DNA of 64,000 nt from Pectobacterium sp. A5351 (GCF_028335745.1 NZ_CP116477.1:4092001-4156000); one strand, 5' to 3'. Positions 18,722 through 32,333 are shown, counted from the stretch's first letter. Notes: generated by a model not told the origin, from the letters alone. Numbers and translations: made by a program.

Positions 18722-20248
18722 ATGTCATTGGCAGTTACCTATACTCGGGCAATGATTGGTGTACAAGCACCGGACGTTTATATCGAAGTTCACATCAGCA
18801 GCGGGCTACCGGCTCTGACGCTGGTTGGCTTACCAGAAACTACCGTCAAAGAAGCACGCGATCGCGTGCGCAGCGCACTCATCAATTGTGGGTTTACCTT
18901 TCCAGCCAAACGCATCACGGTCAACCTCGCCCCCGCAGATCTACCGAAAGAAGGGGGACGCTACGACCTACCGATTGCTCTGGCGATTCTGGCGGCATCG
19001 GAACAAATCGATGGGGAAAAGCTAAGCCGCTACGAGTTTCTTGGTGAACTCGGCCTGTCTGGCACCTTACGTGGCGTTAATGGCGCGATTCCCGCCGCCC
19101 TGGAGGCCATCAAGTCAGGTCGCCAGCTTATCCTGCCAGATGACAATAAACGGGAGATGACACTGATACCGCAGGGTGAGGCACTCATGGCCGGGCACTT
19201 GTTGGAAGTGTGTGCTTTTCTCAGCGGAGAAGAGGAATTGCTCAGTTGCTCCGACATCGTACCAACTCCGCAGTCAGAAGAAGATGCGCTCGACCTGAAG
19301 GATATCATCGGTCAGGAGCAGGCTAAGCGCGCGCTGGAAATTGCGGCGGCTGGTGGCCACAATCTGCTATTGCTGGGGCCGCCGGGAACAGGGAAAACCA
19401 TGCTGGCAAGCCGATTAGGCAATCTGATGCCACCATTAAGCGACGAAGAAGCGCTGGAAAGCGCCGCCATCAATAGCCTCATTAACATCGATGCCACCAT
19501 GACGCGCTGGCGAGCCAGGCCATTCCGAGCACCTCATCATAGTTCCTCCATGGCTGCGCTCGTGGGCGGAGGGTCGTTGCCTAAACCAGGGGAGATTTCA
19601 CTCGCCCACAACGGCGTGCTGTTTCTGGATGAGTTACCGGAGTTTGAGCGACGCGTTTTAGACTCACTACGAGAGCCTCTGGAGTCCGGTGAAATTATCA
19701 TTTCCCGCACGCGCGCCAAAGTGTGCTACCCGGCACGCGTACAGCTCGTCGCCGCAATGAACCCCAGCCCGTCAGGCCACTATCAGGGCATTCATAACCG
19801 ATTACCCGCACAACAAATACTGCGCTACCTCAGCAAACTTTCCGGTCCCTTTTTGGATCGCTTTGACCTTTCTATCGAAGTTCCTTTGCTACCACCAGGG
19901 GTTTTATCTCAGCAATATTATCAGGGAGAAAGCAGCGCGACGATTCGCGAACGCGTACTGATCGCACGGCAGATACAGTTAAAACGGGCAAATAAAATCA
20001 ACGCACTACTCACCTCACGCGAAATAGAAAAACACTGTACGTTAGAGGCACCTGATGCGGCTTATCTGGAAGAAGTGATGAACAAACTTGGCTTATCCGT
20101 ACGCGCCTGGCACCGGATATTGAAAGTCGCCCGCACAATCGCAGATCTCGGCGATCGGGGCAGCATAGAGAGAAAACATCTTGCCGAAGCGCTGAGCTAT
20201 CGCTGTATGGACCGATTGCTCATCAAGCTCCACAGAAGCCTTGAATAG
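18722..20248 (+). CDS. comM: YifB/ComM family Mg-chelatase-like AAA+ ATPase
   Basis: 508 aa. Homologue of ComM, a hexameric helicase that promotes branch migration during natural transformation in Vibrio and Haemophilus; it is yifB in E. coli. Residues ~1-165 are the ChlI/Lon-like N-terminal domain (MSLAVTYTRAMIGVQAPDVY). The AAA+ module has Walker A LLLGPPGTGKTMLAS and Walker B LFLDELPEFERRVLD. A C-terminal Mg-chelatase domain follows. It is adjacent to ilvL and convergent to maoP, as in E. coli. Whether this host takes up DNA is not shown by the sequence. Confidence 0.93.
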   Translation: MSLAVTYTRAMIGVQAPDVYIEVHISSGLPALTLVGLPETTVKEARDRVRSALINCGFTFPAKRITVNLAPADLPKEGGRYDLPIALAILAASEQIDGEKLSRYEFLGELGLSGTLRGVNGAIPAALEAIKSGRQLILPDDNKREMTLIPQGEALMAGHLLEVCAFLSGEEELLSCSDIVPTPQSEEDALDLKDIIGQEQAKRALEIAAAGGHNLLLLGPPGTGKTMLASRLGNLMPPLSDEEALESAAINSLINIDATMTRWRARPFRAPHHSSSMAALVGGGSLPKPGEISLAHNGVLFLDELPEFERRVLDSLREPLESGEIIISRTRAKVCYPARVQLVAAMNPSPSGHYQGIHNRLPAQQILRYLSKLSGPFLDRFDLSIEVPLLPPGVLSQQYYQGESSATIRERVLIARQIQLKRANKINALLTSREIEKHCTLEAPDAAYLEEVMNKLGLSVRAWHRILKVARTIADLGDRGSIERKHLAEALSYRCMDRLLIKLHRSLE

Positions 20249-20280
20249 CGGGAACACACTATTTGCTCGCCACAAAAGGA

Positions 20281-20301
20281 AATGGGGCTAACGCCCCATT
20301 C
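20281..20301. terminator. Terminator between comM and maoP
   Basis: Stem AATGGGGC (20281-20288), loop TAAC, GCCCCATT (20293-20300). On the minus strand it is followed by TTTCCTTTT, which suits the end of maoP; on the plus strand by CTTAATTAAT. Confidence 0.75.
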
Positions 20302-20305
20302 TTAA

Positions 20306-20644
20306 TTAATCATCGCTTTCCGTGTATTCTTCCACCGCATCCATCTGCGGCTTACCACCGGACAACGTATGGAAGCGTTTAGGACGACGGATACGATCCA
20401 GATATTTGGACCAGATTTTTTCCAGTTCCGTTTCCGCTTTACGTTCACCGCGGCACATTGCGACAAACGATGTCTCTTCCTCAGTCACCGGCTCACGTTT
20501 ACCCAAATCCAGCTCGTTAAAGGCGTAACCGTGGCGTTCCAACAGTTGTGCTTCTTTAATCGTAAAGTCGCCGTGTCGGGAAAAACCACGCGGATAGAAC
20601 TTGTTATCAAAAAAACGATGAGTGGTAGAGAAGCTTTCTGCCAT
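20306..20644 (-). CDS. maoP: Macrodomain Ori organisation protein MaoP
   Basis: 112 aa, the same length as E. coli MaoP (YifE). It begins [20 protein letters not shown] and keeps [20 protein letters not shown] and [14 protein letters not shown]. MaoP acts with the maoS site to confine the Ori macrodomain of the chromosome in E. coli. The frame opens 28 codons earlier, but only the ATG at 20644 gives the family N-terminus. Divergent from hdfR, as in E. coli. Confidence 0.94.
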   Translation of the reverse strand: MAESFSTTHRFFDNKFYPRGFSRHGDFTIKEAQLLERHGYAFNELDLGKREPVTEEETSFVAMCRGERKAETELEKIWSKYLDRIRRPKRFHTLSGGKPQMDAVEEYTESDD

Positions 20645-20764
20645 CTTACACGCTCCTAATTCTTCTATGGTCGTGTTGTTTATGGCGCGGAGTATTAGAT
20701 AGGCTTGACATTGTGTAAAACAAAACATTTAAATCATTACGACAAAATTTTTTTGGAGATGGGC

Positions 20765-21592
20765 GTGGATACCGAATTACTAAAAACCTTTCTGGAAGTC
20801 AGCAGGACAAGACACTTTGGGCGTGCCGCCGAATCCCTGTATCTGACGCAGTCAGCGGTGAGTTTTCGGATTCGCCAGCTAGAGACACAGCTTGGTGCCA
20901 ACCTGTTCACACGCCACCGCAACAATATACGCCTGACACCAGCAGGCGAGCGGCTTCTGCCCTATGCCGAAAGCCTTATCGGTACCTGGCAAATCGCGAA
21001 AAAAGAGGTCGCACGCTCGCAACAGCACAGCCTGCTTTCGGTGGGCGCCACCGCTTCGCTATGGGAAGCCTATCTGACGCCCTGGCTACAATCGCTGTAC
21101 CAACAGCGCCCGTTGCTCCAGCTAGAGGCACGCATTGCCTTACGTCATTCGCTGGTAAAACAGCTCCATGAGCGTCAATTGGATCTGTTGATTACCACCG
21201 AACAACCCAAAATGGAGGAATTGGCGAGCCAACTGCTAGGAAACTTTTCCCTTTCACTGTTCGCGGCAGAAGCACATCCGCCCGGACAGGAACTACCCTA
21301 TATAAAACTAGAATGGGGTGCCGACTTTCATCAGCAGGAACATCGCCTCTTAGCCAGCGATCAGCTTCCGGTTTTGACAACAACATCGGCCCATTTGACT
21401 CGCCAACTGCTCGAAACCACCGGCGGTTGCGCGTTCTTACCTAGCCATTGGCTACAAACCTATTCTAATCTGCGGATCGTCGGCGACAGTCAACCCGTCG
21501 TGCGCCCGTTTTATGCCGTTTGGTTACAAAACAGCGATCAGCAGACGATGATTCGTCAGTTACTGAAAACGCCGATTTTAATGAATGCCTGA
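20765..21592 (+). CDS. hdfR: LysR-type regulator HdfR
   Basis: LysR-family regulator known in E. coli to repress the flagellar master operon flhDC. 275 aa from the GTG at 20765 ([20 protein letters not shown]). The N-terminal [23 protein letters not shown] and [20 protein letters not shown] are nearly identical to E. coli HdfR. The GTG is chosen over the ATG at 20759 because GGAG (20755-20758) lies 6 nt before the GTG but abuts the ATG. In E. coli hdfR lies next to trpT of rrnC; here a four-gene ytf cassette intervenes. Confidence 0.93.
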   Translation: MDTELLKTFLEVSRTRHFGRAAESLYLTQSAVSFRIRQLETQLGANLFTRHRNNIRLTPAGERLLPYAESLIGTWQIAKKEVARSQQHSLLSVGATASLWEAYLTPWLQSLYQQRPLLQLEARIALRHSLVKQLHERQLDLLITTEQPKMEELASQLLGNFSLSLFAAEAHPPGQELPYIKLEWGADFHQQEHRLLASDQLPVLTTTSAHLTRQLLETTGGCAFLPSHWLQTYSNLRIVGDSQPVVRPFYAVWLQNSDQQTMIRQLLKTPILMNA

Positions 21593-21612
21593 GCCATCCT
21601 GCTCACATAGAC

Positions 21613-22575
21613 TTAAGCACGTCTGGCTAACCAGAAGGTGCTTAACGCTTTCTGTAACCCGATGAAAGCAAACAGCAGGAAGCCAATGACGATTTTTGTC
21701 CACCACGAGCTTAAAGTGCCATCAAACGTGATATACGTTTGAATCAGGCCCTGAATCAGTACGCCAAATAGGGTTCCCAATACGGTTCCAACACCACCGG
21801 TCAATAGCGTACCGCCGATGACAACGGCCGCGATAGCGTCCAATTCCACGCCGCTTGCCGCCAGAGCATAGCCCGCCGAGGTATAGAGCGAAAACACAAT
21901 GCCTGACAGCACCGCTAACGTACTGGAAAGCATGTAGATATGGATCGTCGTCCGCCTGACGGGCACCCCCATCAGCTCCGCAGAATAGCTGCTGCCGCCA
22001 ATCGCATAAACACGGTTACCAAAACGGGTACGATGTGCCATCACAATCCCCAGCAGCACGACAATCAGCATAATCAGCGCCAGAAAGGTAAAACGTCCCC
22101 CATCAGGCATGCGCCATGCTAAACCCGCCAGTTGGCTATAGACCGGATGATCGATGGGTATCGACTCCTGTGAGACGATGAAACTCATCCCTCGAACAAA
22201 GAACATCCCCGCCAGCGTGATAATAAATGCGGGCAATTTAAGTGTATCGATAATCCATCCCATCAACCCGCCAAACATGGCTCCCATCACCAGCGCGATT
22301 GCGAATGCAAAGAAAGGATCGATGCCATATGTACCGATCAACTTGGCCAATAACACCCCGGTAAACGCAATGACTGACCCCACAGAGAGATCGATCCCAC
22401 CAGAGAGAATGACAAACGTCATTCCAACCGCCACGATCCCCAGAAACGCATTATCCGTCAGTAAATCAAAGAAAACGCGCGTCGAAGCAAAGCCGGGAAA
22501 CTGGCTCAGGCAGAATAAATAACCCGCAATAAATACCAAAATCGTCATCAACAGGGGGAAGTGGCGTTTCAACAT
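21613..22575 (-). CDS. yjfF: Galactofuranose-type ABC importer permease YjfF
   Basis: Inner-membrane permease of the RbsC/AraH family, 320 aa, with about 8-10 hydrophobic segments and the conserved GGIDLSVGSVIAFTGVLLA loop and ALAASGVELDAIAAVVIGG. Last gene of the ytfQ-ytfR-ytfT-yjfF cluster. Its ATG overlaps the ytfT stop (TAATG). In E. coli the complex imports galactofuranose. Convergent to hdfR with 20 bp between stops. Confidence 0.92.
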   Translation of the reverse strand: MLKRHFPLLMTILVFIAGYLFCLSQFPGFASTRVFFDLLTDNAFLGIVAVGMTFVILSGGIDLSVGSVIAFTGVLLAKLIGTYGIDPFFAFAIALVMGAMFGGLMGWIIDTLKLPAFIITLAGMFFVRGMSFIVSQESIPIDHPVYSQLAGLAWRMPDGGRFTFLALIMLIVVLLGIVMAHRTRFGNRVYAIGGSSYSAELMGVPVRRTTIHIYMLSSTLAVLSGIVFSLYTSAGYALAASGVELDAIAAVVIGGTLLTGGVGTVLGTLFGVLIQGLIQTYITFDGTLSSWWTKIVIGFLLFAFIGLQKALSTFWLARRA

Positions 22576-23585
22576 TATGTTTTCCTCCTGAACAGGTGAT
22601 GCAGCGAAATACGCGGAGATTGCATAACCAAAACCAGCAGAACAACGAGTGCCTTCAGAACCAGATTGAATTCCGGTCGATAGCCCGAAAGCAGGATGCC
22701 GGTATTCATGCTCTGAATAATCAATGCGCCAACAACAGAGAGCAGCAAATTAAAACGACCACCGAGTAGCGAACCACCACCGATCACGACGGCCAGAATC
22801 GCGTCTAATTCCAACCAGAGCCCCGCGTTATTCGCATCCGCACCACGGATATCCGCCGCTACAATAATGCCCGCTACGGCGGCACACACGCCGCATATGA
22901 CATAAGCCGCGATTAATACCAGCTTCGTACTCACGCCAGCGTTGCGAGCAGACCGCAGATTAATACCGACAGATTCAATAAATAGCCCAAGTGCCGTTTT
23001 GCGCGTCAGAGCCCACAGCGCCATCAGCACTACGCAGGCAATAATCACTGGCATAGGCAGATAGAACAGGGTTCCGCTACCCAACTTAGCCAACCCGGCG
23101 TTATCAAAGGTAATAATCTGGCCTTCGGTAATCAGCTGAGCAATGCCCCGCCCGGCAACCATCAGCATTAACGTCGCCACAATCGGCTGAATCTGTAACA
23201 CCGCAACCAAAAAACCATTCCATAGCCCACACAGGGTGCCAACCAATAGCGCAGTCAGCAGTACAGAAGGGAGTGGATGACCAGCCGCGGTCAGTGTTGC
23301 GGCCGTCGCGCCTGCAATCGCCATGACGGCGCCAACCGATAAATCGATTCCGCCGGTTGCAATCACTAACGTCATACCTAATGCCAGCAGCGCAACGGGC
23401 GCACCGCGGTTAAGGATGTCAATAAGGCTACCGAACAAGCGCCCATCCTGAATGTGGAGGGAGAAGAAATTTGGCGCGACCATGCTGTCAATCAACAGAA
23501 TAGCGACCAGTGCCAGAAACTGCGGCACGCCCTTGGTAAACGTTAGGCGAACTTTTTTGGCAGGTTTGACGTTATTGTCTGTCAT
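22575..23585 (-). CDS. ytfT: Galactofuranose-type ABC importer permease YtfT
   Basis: Second permease of the importer, 336 aa (341 in E. coli). RbsC-like membrane protein with LVIATGGIDLSVGAVMAIAG and WLELDAILAVVIGGGSLLGG. The start overlaps the ytfR end by 14 bp and the stop overlaps the yjfF start, indicating translational coupling. Pairs with YjfF as a heterodimeric channel. Confidence 0.92.
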   Translation of the reverse strand: MTDNNVKPAKKVRLTFTKGVPQFLALVAILLIDSMVAPNFFSLHIQDGRLFGSLIDILNRGAPVALLALGMTLVIATGGIDLSVGAVMAIAGATAATLTAAGHPLPSVLLTALLVGTLCGLWNGFLVAVLQIQPIVATLMLMVAGRGIAQLITEGQIITFDNAGLAKLGSGTLFYLPMPVIIACVVLMALWALTRKTALGLFIESVGINLRSARNAGVSTKLVLIAAYVICGVCAAVAGIIVAADIRGADANNAGLWLELDAILAVVIGGGSLLGGRFNLLLSVVGALIIQSMNTGILLSGYRPEFNLVLKALVVLLVLVMQSPRISLHHLFRRKT

Positions 23586-25092
23586 CAGCTGCTCCCGCTT
23601 GTACCGCGATTGCCTGCATCACTGCGGCAACCGAGATCTCATTATGTTCGAGATGCGCAACGTGCTGCCTGTCACGCAGCACAATGATGCGATCGGCATA
23701 GCCAGTCAGTTCTTCCAGTTCAGAAGAGATCACGAGTAACGCCATCCCCTGTTCACACAATTTTTCGATTAGGCGAATGATTTCAGCATGCGCGCCAACA
23801 TCGATTCCTCGCGTTGGCTCATCCAGAATCAAGAAGCGCGGCTCTGTTGCCAACCAGCGCGATAGCAGGACTTTTTGCTGATTCCCCCCCGATAGATATT
23901 GAATTTCCTGCTCTGGACTGGGCGTACGAATCCCTAATAGGCTGATAAACTTTTCAGCAATACGGGTTTGCTCACGTAAGGAAATGGGTTTCAGCCAGCC
24001 CCGCTGCGCCTGAAGCGCCAGAATGATGTTCTCTCGTACCGTTGCCGCGCCGACAATGCCGTCAGTCTTGCGATCCTCAGGGCAATAGCCAAAACCCAGC
24101 TTTCCTGCTGCACGCGGCGTGCGAATGCTGACAGGTTTGCCATCAACTCTGGCTTCTCCGGCATCAGGCACGTTAATACCAAATATCAACTGCGCGGTTT
24201 CTGTACGGCCGGAACCCAGTAGACCAGCAAGGCCAACGATTTCTCCTGGACGCACGGAAAGCTCGAAGTCATTAATCGAACCACGTCGACCATAGTGTTT
24301 AAAGTGCACAATGGGTTCCCCTGCGACGTCACTGTGTTCACCCCGTTTCAATAACGTTTCATCAAAACTGTGCCCCAACATCATTTGGACTAATTCAATA
24401 CGTGGCAATTCTGCGGCAGGTAATGTCCCCACTAATTTTCCATTACGCAAAACGGTAATTCTGTCGCTAATGCGATAAACCTGATCCAGAAAGTGCGTCA
24501 CAAATATCATACCGACTCCGCGGTCGCGCAACTTCCGCAATATATCCAGCAGCATATCGACTTCTTTTGCATCAAGGCTTGCGGTCGGTTCATCAAGAAT
24601 TAAAACTTTAGCGGAAAGATCGATAGCTCTGGCAATGGCTACAATTTGCTGTACTGCGATGGAGTAATTGCCAAGCGGATGGCTAACATCAATCGCCAAC
24701 CCATAATTCAATAAGATCGCTTCGGCCTGGCGCAGAATTTTATGTTGATCCACGATGCCCCAACGTGTGGGTTCACGACCAATAAATAAATTTGCCGCAA
24801 CGGACAGATTCGGTAATAGATTGACCTCCTGATATACCGTACCAATTCCCAATGACTGAGCATGGGCAGTATTAACAGGATTAATCGCGATACCATCGAG
24901 GATAATATCACCAGACGAGCGGTGATAAACGCCAGTCAACGCCTTAATTAAGGTTGATTTCCCTGCACCATTCTCTCCTAATAGCGCCACTATTTCGCCG
25001 CGATTAAGCGTGAAGTCCACCTGATCTAATGCCTTTACCCCTGGAAACTCAACGCTCATGCCCCGAATATCTAACAACCGTGTCGTTTCCAT
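23572..25092 (-). CDS. ytfR: Galactofuranose-type ABC importer ATPase YtfR
   Basis: Sugar ABC ATPase with two fused nucleotide-binding domains, about 506 aa. First Walker A GENGAGKSTLIKAL, degenerate signature IAVQQIVAI and Walker B VLILDEPTASLD. The second domain has GLLGSGRTETAQLIFG, signature LSGGNQQKVLLSRW and Walker B FLILDEPTRGIDVG. A GTG at 25101 could also start the frame. ATG 25092 (METTRLLDIRG) is preferred because AGGTGAT sits at the right distance before it. The 191-bp gap to ytfQ contains no gene. Confidence 0.93.
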   Translation of the reverse strand: METTRLLDIRGMSVEFPGVKALDQVDFTLNRGEIVALLGENGAGKSTLIKALTGVYHRSSGDIILDGIAINPVNTAHAQSLGIGTVYQEVNLLPNLSVAANLFIGREPTRWGIVDQHKILRQAEAILLNYGLAIDVSHPLGNYSIAVQQIVAIARAIDLSAKVLILDEPTASLDAKEVDMLLDILRKLRDRGVGMIFVTHFLDQVYRISDRITVLRNGKLVGTLPAAELPRIELVQMMLGHSFDETLLKRGEHSDVAGEPIVHFKHYGRRGSINDFELSVRPGEIVGLAGLLGSGRTETAQLIFGINVPDAGEARVDGKPVSIRTPRAAGKLGFGYCPEDRKTDGIVGAATVRENIILALQAQRGWLKPISLREQTRIAEKFISLLGIRTPSPEQEIQYLSGGNQQKVLLSRWLATEPRFLILDEPTRGIDVGAHAEIIRLIEKLCEQGMALLVISSELEELTGYADRIIVLRDRQHVAHLEHNEISVAAVMQAIAVQAGAADDRQ

Positions 25093-25283
25093 CAGCATCA
25101 CCTATGCGATAACTAAACAAGGCTACGTCATACCTGAGCAATATCATGGATAAGTAGGCTAGCAATATTCACTGTTCCGTAGTTTAACGGTACAGAAAAC
25201 ATAGCAAACCCACTTTTCCATATTCATATTTCTGCCAGGTATTTGGCAAAATTTATATCAACGATGAATCCATAATATAAATA

Positions 25284-26240
25284 TCAATAACCGAGATCTT
25301 TCTTGGTTTCATATTCCTGTTTTGCTGTATCAGGCAGTAATAAACGTGATTCGGTTTGAATGAATTTTTCAGGCTGCTTGCCATCCTTCTTCATCGCTAA
25401 TAAAGCATCAAAAGCAGGCCCAGCCATATTAGGCGTTAATTCAACGGTAGCATTAGCTTCGCCATTCATCATGGCTTTGAAAATATCAGGGACACCATCA
25501 ATGGAGACAACTTTTATCTGTGAACCAGGTTTCAAACCTGCTTCTTTAATTGCCTGAATAGCGCCTATAGCCATGTCATCATTGTGTGCATAAACCGCAC
25601 AGATATTTTTTCCATTCTGCTCGGCTTTAATGAAGCTTTCCATGACCTCTTTACCCTTGCTACGAGTAAAGTCTCCTGACTGTGAGCGAATAATTTTTAT
25701 CTGCGGATCTGAAGCTATGCCTTCAGCAAATCCTTTCTTGCGATTTATCGCGACGCTAGCCCCAACCGTTCCCTGTAGTTCAACAACATTACAAGGTTTG
25801 CCAGCAGCCTCTTTCACGAGCCATTCCCCTGCCACCTTTCCTTCATAGACGCTATCAGAAGCAATGGCAGCGGTGTACAACGATGGATCGCTAACCTCAA
25901 TCGTTCTATCAAGCAGGAATACTGGAATTTTTGCTTCCTTAGCTTCCTGTAAGACTGGTGCCCATCCTGTCGCGACGACCGGCGCAATAAATATGGCATC
26001 GACACCCTGAGCGATGAATGACCGCACAGCCTTAATCTGGTTCTCCTGCTTCTGCTGAGCATCAGCTATTTTTAACGTTATCCCACGCTTCTCGGCTTCC
26101 TGCTTTGACACTTTGGTTTCTGCAGAGCGCCATCCTGATTCTGAACCAATTTGGGAAAATCCAACAGTTAAGGGTTTTGCCTGTACGGCACCACATAACG
26201 CCGTGCTTACAGCAACCGCTACCAGTAAACGTCTGTACAT
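25284..26240 (-). CDS. ytfQ: Periplasmic sugar-binding protein YtfQ (galactofuranose type)
   Basis: 318 aa, same family and length as E. coli YtfQ, which binds galactofuranose. Signal peptide MYRRLLVAVAVSTALCGAVQ with cleavage after AQA. Mature part is a type I periplasmic binding fold: LTVGFSQIGSESGWRSAE, ARYVI-type hinge segments, and VYAHNDDMAIGAIQAIKEAG. First gene of the importer operon; two identical palindromic elements lie upstream at 26296-26326. Substrate specificity is inferred from the whole four-gene set. Confidence 0.93.
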   Translation of the reverse strand: MYRRLLVAVAVSTALCGAVQAKPLTVGFSQIGSESGWRSAETKVSKQEAEKRGITLKIADAQQKQENQIKAVRSFIAQGVDAIFIAPVVATGWAPVLQEAKEAKIPVFLLDRTIEVSDPSLYTAAIASDSVYEGKVAGEWLVKEAAGKPCNVVELQGTVGASVAINRKKGFAEGIASDPQIKIIRSQSGDFTRSKGKEVMESFIKAEQNGKNICAVYAHNDDMAIGAIQAIKEAGLKPGSQIKVVSIDGVPDIFKAMMNGEANATVELTPNMAGPAFDALLAMKKDGKQPEKFIQTESRLLLPDTAKQEYETKKDLGY

Positions 26241-26295
26241 ACTTAAACTCCTTCTGTGTAGTCTTACAGCTACTTAGTCAGATTTCAGGTACAGC

Positions 26296-26326
26296 ATAGC
26301 GCTACGAATTTCTGCTATAGCGCTAC
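26296..26326. promoter_or_regulatory. Two identical palindromic elements upstream of ytfQ (candidate operators)
   Basis: ATAGCGCTAC occurs at 26296-26305 and again at 26317-26326, exactly 21 bp apart. Each contains the perfect 8-bp palindrome TAGCGCTA. The pair lies 56-86 bp before the ytfQ start. Spacing of two helical turns and a central GC fit two repressor dimers, for example of the LacI family. No regulator gene is nearby, so the identity is unknown. Confidence 0.5.
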
Positions 26327-26363
26327 CGATGTGATGTTGGCAGATATCACTAACAAGTGAATG

Positions 26364-26411
26364 CAACCTGAAGGATCGCTATGGAAAACGATTTATCCTT
26401 CACTCAGGTTG
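26364..26411. repeat. Inverted repeat (hairpin) upstream of ytfQ
   Basis: CAACCTGAAGGAT (26364-26376) pairs with ATCCTTCACTCAGGTTG (26395-26411) apart from a 3-nt bulge, leaving an 18-nt loop. It has no T-run on either side, so it is not an obvious terminator. The rest of the gene-free stretch 26241-26644 shows nothing else I can identify. Confidence 0.55.
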
Positions 26412-26644
26412 TAGATAGTTTTAGTTCAAATATCGAACAAGGTAGATGAGCAAGTTCACAACCTGGTATTACGGTGATTTTGTGCATATTTACAGCTAAA
26501 TCGACACGAGCTATCAACAACACATCAGAGATGCTTTATCTATTAAATAACAACACGTTAGATTAAATAAATATCCAGAGGGGAGAAATTACGGAGAAGT
26601 TGGAAAGAGGGATACGAGACAGGATCGAGCATAAAGTACAGATC

Positions 26645-26678
26645 AAAAAAAACCCTTCACGATAATGTGAAGGGTTTT
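26645..26678 (-). terminator. Terminator of the rRNA-tRNA operon
   Basis: Stem AAACCCTTCAC (26650-26660), loop GATAAT, GTGAAGGGTTT (26667-26677). On the minus strand it is followed by TTTTTT (26645-26650). It lies just after tRNA-Trp. Confidence 0.93.
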
Positions 26679-26681
26679 ATT

Positions 26682-26757
26682 TGGCAGGGGCGGAGAGACT
26701 CGAACTCGCGACACCCGGTTTTGGAGACCGGTGCTCTACCAACTGAGCTACGCCCCT
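26682..26757 (-). tRNA. tRNA-Trp (anticodon CCA)
   Basis: 76 nt including the encoded CCA end. The minus strand begins AGGGGCGTAGCTCAGTTGGT, has the CCA anticodon in CTCCAAA, T-arm GTTCGAGTC, and ends CGCCCCTGCCA. Nearly identical to E. coli trpT. Distal gene of the rRNA operon, as in E. coli rrnC. Confidence 0.98.
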
Positions 26758-26771
26758 AAATTACGCTTAAC

Positions 26772-26806
26772 ATTATGCCTGCTAAAATTAGCAGGCATAA
26801 TTTTTA
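26772..26806. repeat. Perfect 13-bp hairpin between tRNA-Asp and tRNA-Trp
   Basis: ATTATGCCTGCTA (26772-26784), loop AAAT, TAGCAGGCATAAT (26789-26801). It is transcribed within the rRNA operon. On the minus strand no T-run follows, so it is more likely a processing signal than a stop. On the plus strand TTTTT follows, so it would resemble a terminator for antisense transcripts. Confidence 0.85.
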
Positions 26807-26811
26807 ATAAG

Positions 26812-26888
26812 TGGCGGAACGGACGGGGCTCGAACCCGCGACCCCCTGCGTGACAGGCAGGTATTCTAACCAACTGAACTACCGCTCC
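26812..26888 (-). tRNA. tRNA-Asp (anticodon GTC)
   Basis: 77 nt including CCA. The minus strand begins GGAGCGGTAGTTCAGTTGGT, has anticodon GTC in CTGTCAC, and ends with GCCA at 26812. Matches E. coli aspT, which also follows the 5S gene of rrnC. Confidence 0.98.
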
Positions 26889-26938
26889 ACCGAGTTTCTT
26901 TACAACCACCAGATTGCTCCGGTTTACTGCTTAATTTG

Positions 26939-27058
26939 ATGCCTGGCAGTTCCCTACTCTCACATGGGGAAGCCCCACACTACCATCGGCGCTACGGCGT
27001 TTCACTTCTGAGTTCGGCATGGGGTCAGGTGGGACCACCGCGCTATCGCCGCCAGGCA
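26939..27058 (-). rRNA. 5S ribosomal RNA
   Basis: 120 nt on the minus strand, from TGCCTGGCGGCGATAGCGCG to CTGCCAGGCAT, with complementary ends. Contains the conserved CCGAACTCAGAAGTGAAACG segment. Placed 136 bp after the 23S gene. Confidence 0.97.
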
Positions 27059-27194
27059 AATTCTGTTTCATTCCAACCGTTGTACTTCACTCACTTTCGT
27101 GTGTTTGTGTACAACCATCAGAACCAATCTTCGAACAAGCTAAATATCAAAACTCGTTTCTATGAGTCATCTCACAAAACACCTTCGGTGTTGT

Positions 27195-30101
<2,907 letters not shown>

Positions 30102-30242
30102 TCACAACCCGAAGGTGTCTTGAAGACACATTCGCGCTGCGATTATTTGAGAGACTCATTGACAGACTGATTCATCACAACTCACCCGAAGGCAGTCATG
30201 CATGTTCAGCTGTCATGTTTCAATTTTCAGCTTGTTCCAGAT

Positions 30243-30254
30243 TGTTAAAGAGCA
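30243..30254 (-). promoter_or_regulatory. boxA antitermination element in the 16S-23S spacer
   Basis: TGCTCTTTAACA on the minus strand, identical to the copy in the operon leader (32263-32274). boxA recruits the NusB/NusE antitermination complex. It lies between tRNA-Ala and 23S. Confidence 0.85.
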
Positions 30255-30302
30255 AAATACTTCGCAGCATACTGTTTCCAATACGCTCTGAAGTCTTTTT
30301 AA

Positions 30303-30378
30303 TGGTGGAGCTATGCGGGATCGAACCGCAGACCTCCTGCGTGCAAAGCAGGCGCTCTCCCAGCTGAGCTATAGCCCC
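30303..30378 (-). tRNA. tRNA-Ala (anticodon TGC)
   Basis: 76 nt including CCA. The minus strand starts GGGGCTATAGCTCAGCTGGG, has anticodon TGC in TTTGCAC, and ends ATAGCTCCACCA. Second tRNA of the 16S-23S spacer. Confidence 0.98.
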
Positions 30379-30420
30379 ATCGTTGCTTACAGATACCTTA
30401 TATACCACTCACGGAAGAGT

Positions 30421-30497
<77 letters not shown>

Positions 30498-30570
30498 ATT
30501 AAGGTATTTCTGCTCGTTATTTTCATCAGACAATCTGTGTGAGCACTTCACTCAACGCACATCTTCTTGG

Positions 30571-32112
<1,542 letters not shown>

Positions 32113-32262
32113 AAGATTTGTTTGATTTGCTGAACTCGTCAGCGATGCTCAAAGAATTAAAACTGTTTATTCGTAATGAATTTACTGTTGTTCACTCTTC
32201 AAGACTTTTTATATCGTCAAGATACGGTCTTGTGAGTGCCCACACAGATTGTCTGATTAAAT

Positions 32263-32274
32263 TGTTAAAGAGCA
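32263..32274 (-). promoter_or_regulatory. boxA antitermination element in the rRNA leader
   Basis: TGCTCTTTAACA on the minus strand, about 150 nt upstream of the 16S gene. Standard position for ribosomal antitermination. The rest of 32113-32262 is untranslated rRNA leader; no gene is seen there. Confidence 0.88.
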
Positions 32275-32304
32275 GTGCCACAATCTCTCGTGGCGCGGGT
32301 CGCA

Positions 32305-32333
32305 TATACTATGCTAACCCGCTTTAAAGTCAA
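32305..32333 (-). promoter_or_regulatory. rRNA promoter P2
   Basis: Minus strand: -35 TTGACT (32328-32333) and -10 TAGTAT (32306-32311) with a 16-bp spacer, followed by a GC-rich start region. It lies about 107 bp downstream of P1, the usual tandem arrangement of enteric rrn operons. Confidence 0.8.
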
